Shown here piece by piece: positions 9,986-16,274 of a DNA stretch of 16,274 nt. The notes under the pieces are model-generated. The model was not told where the DNA came from. It saw only the letters and a list, made by a program, of their open reading frames with translations, and did no database searches. The DNA lies in NCBI RefSeq assembly GCF_000499385.1, contig NW_013654730.1:1-16274 (forward strand), in the 5' to 3' direction. The position numbers were made by a program, and so were the translations under genes. How positions within the stretch are numbered: position 1 is the stretch's first letter; each line of letters starts with the position of its first letter. This DNA is from Eimeria necatrix (Eukaryota > Apicomplexa > Conoidasida > Eucoccidiorida > Eimeriidae).

Positions 9986-10397
9986 AATTCCAGACTTCAG
10001 TGTAACAATTATAGACACACAAAAAACATACAACCTGTGGTAATCGGGCCCCACGGAACCAGCCGGATTGTTTTCTTCAGTATCTTACTTCCAAACAGCG
10101 GCGTGCCCACTTTCGTGGCGTTGCTCACTGCCTGGGTTTCCATGGTAAAGTTTAGCGAAGCATGCCGGGATTTGTGAACTTGTGAATTCTATTCATTCCC
10201 GTTCAACAATGCTTGTACTGTAAAATGGCGAGTTAAGGATGCTCAAAGTTTATCCATACATCCTGTGACAGCGTTCGGATGCACCGCAAACACCCAGGAG
10301 GCAAATTATTCGTCCAAAAGGCTGTCTAAAAGGCTGTTAAGTAGAACATCAAGCCAGGTATTTTGCCTGTGACTCAACCTGAACGCACCACATGTAC

Positions 10398-10530
10398 CTC
10401 TTCGTGCCAAGTCCAGCACTGCTTTGTTCCAGAAATGTTTTGTCTTGGTCAGACCAAAACGTTCGTTGCTTTGAAGAGCATATTCCATGACAACGCCCCG
10501 GACTAGTTCGTTTATGCCAGGGCAGCAAGC
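10398..10530 (-). CDS. Possible penultimate exon of an unknown protein
   Basis: The minus strand is open from 10530. The stretch includes INELVRGVVMEYALQSNERF and then KHFWNKAVLDLARR, which look like two amphipathic helices. A donor-like GAAGAG/GTACAT follows 10398, and joining to 9855 keeps the frame across an intron of about 540 bp. The 5' limit is uncertain: 10530 is only the edge of the open frame, and ACTAG near 10509 is a possible acceptor. Without splicing, the frame continues to TAA at 10306. A second minus frame over 10349-10534 is also open, so the choice rests on composition. Confidence 0.3.
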
Positions 10531-10690
10531 TCAATGCTGAAGCTTCTTTAGCCGAATACCAAAATGATTTGTCTAGAAAAGCATCTGTTGTAAAAGCTCA
10601 CTATCTTTATTGCACGTACGTCTCCCTATTTTCTCGTTTCGCCTTGCCACAAGGGTCTCGCACATGTTATGTTTACCGGCGGTATCTGGG

Positions 10691-11011
10691 TCATTCCGCG
10701 TGTTTTCTTTTATTATCTACTGAGAAACGATTGCACAAGAGCATCACCGTAACTTGGAATAGCATAGCAACTAAGTGGAGTTGCAGGTAGTCTACGCATA
10801 CCATCTGTATACTTCTCAGCGTTGTCCCATGGTGATCTTCAAGAGCGGCGGCGCTCTGGTAGCTGATGTATATGCCGGGAAACATGCACGAAACAGAAGC
10901 ACGATCTCGTTTGCTCATCGTCCGCACAGCCTGCGCATGATTATTGGTTGTTGGAGAGCTTTGTGATTTGCCGCAGGAAGTGGTGTTTTGTGTGCTCTGC
11001 GAGCGAACGAT
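10691..11011 (-). CDS. Possible exon with a phosphodiesterase-like motif
   Basis: This minus-strand frame is open from 11011 to 10691. At 10829-10861 it encodes YQSAAALEDHH, followed by GTTLRSIQ. Class I cyclic nucleotide phosphodiesterases carry a motif of the form Y, five residues, L-E-x-H-H, at the same spacing, often followed by a helix ending near a Gln. An acceptor-like ATACATCAG lies just before the Tyr codon, and a donor-like ATG/GTATGC lies 10 residues after the HH. The other metal-binding motifs of that family (HN..HA..D and HD..HPG) were not found within reach. The match covers only about 20 residues and may be chance. Confidence 0.18.
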   Translation of the reverse strand: MVRSQSTQNTTSCGKSQSSPTTNNHAQAVRTMSKRDRASVSCMFPGIYISYQSAAALEDHHGTTLRSIQMVCVDYLQLHLVAMLFQVTVMLLCNRFSVDNKRKHAE

Positions 11012-13289
11012 TCAAAATATCATTCATACGTAAAATGATGCCAATGTTCTTGAACGTTAGGAAATGCTTTGTGCGCACTCGCTATTCACGAAAAAATGAG
11101 GTTTGTCACGGGGCCACAATGTGATGGGGCGTTGTAATTCCTGCATTATGTGATGCAGTACGAGCAGACCCCCACTGTAACCTGGCAATATGGTGATCTA
11201 CATGCAACTCTCATAACTGCCCAGACGCAGCCTCAGGCGGCTGCGCACGCACTAGTCCTCATTCCTCACTATCGTTTTTTTCCTTAAATGGGTTCTGAAA
11301 TACTACACCAGACAGGCAGGATATGAATCTAGCGCTCGGTAGGACCAAGGCGCGGGAAATAAATATTCCCAGCTTCTCTAGTTATCTGCGCTTGCAGCCT
11401 CCCGACCTTCTGCAACAAAAAGGCTCTGGAGAGACCTTTTTCGGCTTCTCAGTTTGTGTAAGCCGCACGACAGAGACCACGTCCTGTAATTACCGGTTCT
11501 TTACAAACTCTGTTCGATGTGGAGGGGCCTTGATGTGGAGGGGCCTGCTAGACCCCGAAAAGCTCAAAATATTTTGCTGCATTCCTTCATGCTTTCAAAC
11601 TGAGTGTTTTGCATGAACCCTACTAAGGACGCGCTGGGCTTGCAATGTTTATCCGTTTGCTGCAAAACGTATGTTCTGTTGCTTTTCAGATCATCTTGAG
11701 CGCAAATCACGTTATAAAGTGGCGCGCGTCTGCATCATGGTTATCGAAACGATACTATCCCTATCACCACGACACGTGGGAGAACCTACAATGAACAGCT
11801 TGCTTATCTGCGTTTTGGGCCTGAATTGAAACATCAACAGATAAAATCGCTGGACATTAGTGGCTCGCCGTGGATAACATGCAGATATATGCATATATTT
11901 AGCACGAAGTCGCTTGTGAATCCTTACACATTGCAGCCGAGATGCGGATTCGTGTGGCTTTTGGAATCCCGGGGAAATGTTAAATCCACAGAAACAACTA
12001 CTCAGCTACGCACTGTCTGCAGAACACAAGATCCAGTGTGCATAAGGAGGAAACGCATTTCTACACATGTTTTACTGGAAGATCACATTCCAGCGCTCCT
12101 TCAAAGTGCTTTAGTTCTACAGCGCGCACGGATGATGACTTTCTCCCATTCTGTACGCATATCAAGCCAACAATACTAAGCCCGAACTACGCAATCGCGC
12201 CAAATGAAAAAGATGATCATACTAATAGCAGATGAGCGTCTGTCCTGCGAGTGGAGTTAGTCGTAAACAAAAAGAAATAATTGTCCTCCATCGGAGAAGT
12301 TAGTGCTTTTAATTGCAGTGCAGTGAAACCTGTATGCCAATGCAGCGGTGTAGTGTAACTGCTTAGATCTAGTTGAATCGCGGAAGCCAGTTCAGGCAAC
12401 ACAAGCATTGCCTCAGCGGCCTACTCTCTGCTCACAGATAAGTGTCTTAGCTAATTTACTGTCACATTTTGCAATTCGTCGCATTCAACAGCTTCAGGGA
12501 GCCGCTTGCAGGGCCCCATTCTCGAGCGTAGACTCCACAAATCAGATGTCCAGTGGCAATGTCGCCTGAGAAGGAAAAGACGTAAAACGAATTCCATGAT
12601 GCAAGGGGAACATGGTTGTGGCCGCGAGCAGGCGTGCTACATAACTCAGTGCTTTTCCAAAATGCATTCATCGCACCTTTAACCATATGCCACCACTGTT
12701 GGGCACAACGAAATCTCATGTTTCTAACGACCGAACATAATATCGCTATCTCCGACTTCACATATGCTACCTGAGAACAGTTTCCGGATTACACGCTTCT
12801 TCACTTCTACACGAAGGTCTGACTGGTGTACTCTCAACGCTCTCTTGGCGCAGCAGTCAGGAACCCAATTGCCGTTATTTCGAGACGTAACAGAAGCATC
12901 TAGTTCAAACCGTAAAGTGAAAAGCAAATGCATGGCGCAACACACTGACTGCATGTTACCCGCATCGGTCTCTTGATATGCGTGTCTATCGACAGGATTT
13001 GACATCAACGCGTTTAAATACGAAGAAATATGCGCCCGTGCCTTTGTCTACATTTCGTCGGTTCAGCTGTGTCCTGTGAAACCACAATGCTTTGTGCAGG
13101 TATGCGTCCCTATTCTGCAGTGCTAGAGTCAAACTACACAGACGCACCACAAAACCACTATAATAATTTTGTGGGAGGCTGCTTATGTAAAGCAAGTGCC
13201 ACTAGGTCTACACAACAGGCAAGCATCGCTGTTGGCGCGGGATTCCCGGGCTTTGCTAACCGCCGTAAACTGACACCAACACTGGGAAT
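11012..13289. other. No gene supported; a few weak candidates
   Basis: The plus frame 11323-11616 (97 codons) contains a 15-bp direct duplication. The plus frame 11826-12179 (117 codons) has no recognised domain. On the minus strand, a strong acceptor-like tract, ACGTCTTTTCCTTCTCAG, ends at 12566, followed by about 100 nt open in two frames. The plus frame 13030-13374 (114 codons) overlaps the 173-bp repeat. None is convincing. Confidence 0.35.
11516..11546 (+). repeat. 15-bp tandem duplication, 16-bp period
   Basis: GATGTGGAGGGGCCT occurs at 11516-11530 and 11532-11546, with one T between. The period is not a multiple of three, so it shifts the surrounding open frame. Confidence 0.9.
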
Positions 13290-13465
13290 ACAGCACCAAA
13301 AAATAGCGGCATGTGAGCATCTTAACGCCCTGGCATCCGGCAAACGTCCCGGCCCGCTTTCTGCCATAAAGTGATGGGAAGTAACTGTTCGTTGCCAGAC
13401 TTTACGTCTCTCCATACAAAGGGGCATGCGCCTAGGTGTCGATTTTGTGGCTGCTATCAGCTTTG

Positions 13466-13538
13466 AGGCATGCAACCATTTAATTTATCGGCACATTTGG
13501 AAACTATCGCGTGTAAAATGCACGCCATACTTTCTGCC
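13466..13538 (+). repeat. Isolated relic of the right-hand satellite
   Basis: GGCATGCAACCATT, GGCACATTTGGAAACT, GTAAAATGCACGCCATACT and TCTGCC occur here in the same order and spacing as in satellite units, for example 15361-15433. It lies about 1.3 kb left of the main array. Confidence 0.7.
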
Positions 13539-13573
13539 GGAAAGTGATGAGAACTACCCACTGCGCTGTTAGA

Positions 13574-13617
13574 TTTCATGTCTCTCTTAATGCTGCCACG
13601 GTGGCAACAACATGAAA
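13574..13617. repeat. Inverted repeat (two-tier hairpin)
   Basis: The outer arms TTTCATG (13574-13580) and CATGAAA (13611-13617) enclose a tight inner palindrome, TGCCAC-G-GTGGCA (13594-13606). It lies at the end of the second 173-bp repeat. No U-run follows. Confidence 0.65.
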
Positions 13618-14172
13618 CCTGTTGTCTGCGAACGGATAGCAATCACAAGACCGACACCTGAGGGCATGGCACTTCGGACAAGTGACATAACGAAGCAACG
13701 CACAGTGGGACATAATGCTTTGCGACCGTAGGAGAGCGCAGCCGACCAGCCAGTATTTCTCTAAACACAAATGCAGCAAGGTTTCGCCGGTCTCTCTAGC
13801 ACGTTCCTCCTTTGGCAGAGAACTTAGTTGCCTGCAATTGTAGACATACATCTTCTCTATACATGTGCGCGGAGTGTGCCGAGCAAACCATCGCAAGTTT
13901 TGTTGGCTATAGACAGGAAAGCTGCTCTGCCAATGTTCCTTGCTTCTGCCAACAGAGCATCTGCCTCCAGAACACTCGCAACGTTTGCAGGGCGTGTTGT
14001 CTATTGCGTTGCGTGCTCCGCGATATGTACCACCTGCATTCTTGAGGCCCTGCGAAAAGTCTAAAAGAATAGAAGGCTGCTGACAGACGCAATTTCGCGC
14101 CTTCATGTGATGCAGGCAGTTTCGTGCTAGGATTGTAGAGCCCGTTGACATTGTTTCATTAGCCGAGCGCAT
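13576..14172 (-). CDS. Cys-rich hypothetical ORF, 198 codons
   Basis: This is the longest open frame in the window. It has about 17 Cys in 198 residues. A CKRCEC cluster lies at residues 62-67. Near the C-terminus, CPKCHALRCRSCDC (165-178) gives spacing C-x2-C-x4-C-x2-C, which looks like a small zinc-binding knuckle. There is no signal peptide or membrane segment. Against it: a rough estimate puts the chance of one such frame in 16 kb at about one in seven, the region is rich in TGC on this strand, and the 3' end runs into the hairpin and the 173-bp repeat. No family was recognised. Confidence 0.25.
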   Translation of the reverse strand: MRSANETMSTGSTILARNCLHHMKARNCVCQQPSILLDFSQGLKNAGGTYRGARNAIDNTPCKRCECSGGRCSVGRSKEHWQSSFPVYSQQNLRWFARHTPRTCIEKMYVYNCRQLSSLPKEERARETGETLLHLCLEKYWLVGCALLRSQSIMSHCALLRYVTCPKCHALRCRSCDCYPFADNRFHVVATVAALRET

Positions 14173-14831
14173 AGATGCAATGCTGTAATTCTCTGGAAAG
14201 CTGCATATCGGTCCTACACCTAAAGTTTATCTACGCGTTTTCTTGTACTCTTAAAACACGACATGTACAGATCAAAAGAGCGTTATCTACCAAGCGTCAA
14301 CGGGGCCTAGCAGCCTCTCGCACTAACATACACTTCCGTCCATTCACGTACGTCCAAGGAGGCAACGCACACAATCAAGAGCGAGTCAGTCGACACAACA
14401 ACCCGTGGATGCAGGCGATCTTGCCAAATCAGCTAGCCCTTCAAGAACATGTGCTCTGTCTAGTGCGCCGAAATGCAAGTAGAACTAGAATAATCAAAAA
14501 GACGTGCCACATTTAAGAAAAATTGACTGTCCTAAAGTTCAGACATTATTTCGCTATTCACATTTACACGCATTCTGACCTCAATGCCTTTCGATTTGAA
14601 CGTAATATACCTTTTGTGGAGCTGCGCAGAGCCCCCCTGATGCTACAATCGAAGTGTCTGCCATCTATTCACGGCTGCATACGAAATAGAGCGTGTCATG
14701 CAGCATACCGTCTGCAGTGTAAACAATTCTTTTCATTCGTGGGCTCAAAAAGCAGGTAGTTAGATACAACAAAAGTGCAGTTGCCTCGACGCCTTTACCT
14801 AGCGCGCCACTGGTTACAATTTGTGCGTTCA
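14173..14831. other. No gene supported
   Basis: The plus frames 14175-14516 (113 codons) and 14523-14759 (78 codons) are consecutive in different phases, with no recognised domain. I see nothing else before the satellite starts. Confidence 0.4.
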
Positions 14832-16274
14832 CACCATGTTGGTCTTCGTACGAGAGTGCCTTCATTCAGCACAGCTAAAGCCGAAGTAAACCAGCCTCAC
14901 CAAACGATAACCAGGATTATGCCTATGATGGGCGGCTGCTGTGTCGATACTGCCGCATGCTCTACCCACAAAGCAATGATCGTCGTTCAGTAGTTTCAGC
15001 AATAGCCCTTGATCTATTTTCTCTAGCAGCGAAATGCTGAACCAAGCAATTACCAATGATTGCATGCAACCATTCTACTTTTCTGGCGCATTTGGAAACT
15101 CTCGCCAGTAAAATACACGCCATACTGTCAGCCACGTTGGCATTCGTACAAAAGTGTCTTCATTCAGCAAATCTGGAGTTGAAATGAACAACTCCGCCAA
15201 ACAAAAAAAAAGGATTATGCTGGTGATGGGCGGTTGCGCTGTCGCCACTGCCGCATGCTCTACCCACAAAGCAATGGTCATCGTTCAGTACTTCCAGCAA
15301 TAGCCCTTGTTCTGCTTGCTCTAGCAGCAAAACATTTCGACTCGAAGCATTACTAATGATCGCATGCAAGCATTCTAATTGTACAGCACATTTGGAAACT
15401 GTCGCCGGTAAAAAGCACGGCATACTGGCTGCCACGTTGGTAAGTGTACGAGATTGTCTTCATTCAGCAAAGCTGGCGCTTAAAGAAACAGCTGCATCAA
15501 ACGAAAACCAGAATTATGCTTATGTAGGGCGGCTGCTGTGTTGCCACTGCCGTATGGTATACCAAGGAAGCAATGATTGTCCTTCAGTACTTTCAGCGAA
15601 AGCCTGTATCTGTTTGCTCCAGCAGCGACATGCTGAATCAAACGATTACCAATAATCGCGAGAAACCATTCTAAGCCTATGGCACAACTGGAAACTCCCT
15701 CCGGAAGAAATGCATGCCATACTGTCTGCCACATTGGTATTCGTACGCACGTATCTTCATTCAGCAGAGCTGGCACTAAAGTAAACAGCCCTAGCAAACA
15801 AAAACCAAGATTGCGTTTATGATGGGCGGCTGCTGTGTCGCCACTGCCGCATGCTCTACCCACAAAGCAATGATCGCCGTTCAGTACTTCCAGCAATAGC
15901 CCTTGATTCATTTGCTCTAGCAGCAAACGTTCGACCCAAGGCATTACCAATGATCGCATGAAACCATTCTAATTTTCTGGCACATTTGGAAACTCTCGCC
16001 AGTAAAATGCATGGCATACTGTCTGCCACGATGATCGTTGTACGAAGGTGTATTTACTCAGCAAAGCTGGAGCTGAGGTAAACAGCCGCACCGAACGAAA
16101 ACCAGGATCATGCTTTTAGTGGAGGGCTGCTGTGTCGCCACTGCCGCATGCTCTACCCAGAAACAACTGATTGCCGTTCAGTGGTTTTAGCAATAGCTCT
16201 TGATCTATTTGCTCTAGCAGTGAAGTGCTGAACCAAACGATTACCAAAGCTTGCATGCAACCATGCTAACTTTT
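14832..16274 (+). repeat. Satellite-like tandem array, 297-299 bp period
   Basis: There are five consecutive units. The block GCCGCATGCTCTACCCA and its variants start at 14952, 15250, 15549, 15846 and 16143, giving steps of 298, 299, 297 and 297 bp. Other shared blocks are GGCACATTTGGAAACT, CATTCAGCA, AACCAGGATTATGC and TGCTCTAGCAG. The left edge is near 14832, where similarity to the other units stops. The last unit is cut by the window end, so the array continues. The third unit (around 15549) is the most diverged in the anchor block. Open minus-strand frames across it (14862-15065, 15160-15435, 15480-15959) share FVGRACGS and AAAHH or similar, but the non-triplet steps break them. Confidence 0.93.

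Larger units (their letters stand above)
13290..13620 (+). repeat. Two copies of a 173-bp-period repeat
   Basis: CTTTCTGCC at 13357 and at 13530 starts matching stretches. Each continues with AAAGTGATG, then GGGAAG or AGAACT, and further on with ACTTTACGTCTCTC or ATTTCATGTCTCTC. The copies are moderately diverged. The second copy is preceded by a relic of the right-hand satellite, which links the two repeat families. Confidence 0.6.

Noticed and set aside
12462..12565. Exon after a strong pyrimidine-rich acceptor ending at 12566
   Set aside because: Two frames are open, there is no convincing donor, and no motif was recognised.
15480..15959. 159-codon minus frame as a gene
   Set aside because: It lies wholly inside the satellite and owes its length to the repeated open segment of two units. 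Neighbouring units break the same frame because of 298 and 299 bp steps.
1..16274. Prokaryotic or phage gene cluster
   Set aside because: There are no long adjacent frames, no consistent ribosome-binding sites and no recognisable bacterial proteins. Frame lengths are mostly what chance would give.
14832..16274. CRISPR array
   Set aside because: The period of about 298 bp is far too long, and whole units, not short repeats separated by unique spacers, are similar.
1..16274. tRNA genes, telomere repeats, transposon ends
   Set aside because: A scan by eye found no T-loop sequence in a cloverleaf context, no telomere-like repeat runs, no transposase or reverse transcriptase motifs and no long terminal repeats.

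Overview
This window reads as nuclear DNA from a eukaryote with short exons, probably a unicellular one. In 16 kb there is no long open reading frame: the longest is 198 codons. There is no operon-like packing, and I see no rRNA, tRNA, CRISPR array or transposase. Base composition is roughly balanced. The palindrome GCATGC is clearly over-represented; it is a known promoter motif core in apicomplexan parasites. That makes a coccidian-like protist an attractive but unproven source. No gene could be named with confidence.

Left part (about 150-2000): a diverged tandem array with a full unit of about 656 bp. Unit 1 lacks roughly the last third of the unit and carries a perfect 32-bp internal duplication. 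Units 2 and 3 lie 656 bp apart. Several frames look alike between units, but a hand count of differences by codon position shows no bias, so the array is more likely decayed or non-coding than an active gene. One 32-bp block is identical in units 2 and 3 although the surrounding sequence is only moderately similar. A fourth, very weak relic may lie at 2090-2311.

Middle part (about 2300-13200): mostly apparent non-coding sequence. Scattered minus-strand stretches combine protein-like open frames with plausible splice signals: 3688-3813 and 4143-4252 (two diverged copies of one exon-like unit), 5163-5285, 6534-6719 (two exons and a 50-bp intron), 7774-8066, 9752-10530 (two exons with matching phase) and 10691-11011. 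If real, they are pieces of intron-rich genes read leftward. All are low-confidence, because splice-site matches and short open frames also arise by chance.

Right part (about 13290-16274): two copies of a 173-bp-period repeat, one of which contains a relic of a nearby satellite; a hairpin; a Cys-rich 198-codon minus-strand frame; and then a tandem satellite with a 297-299 bp period that starts near 14832 and runs off the right edge. The two repeat arrays at the ends are the best-supported features of the window.
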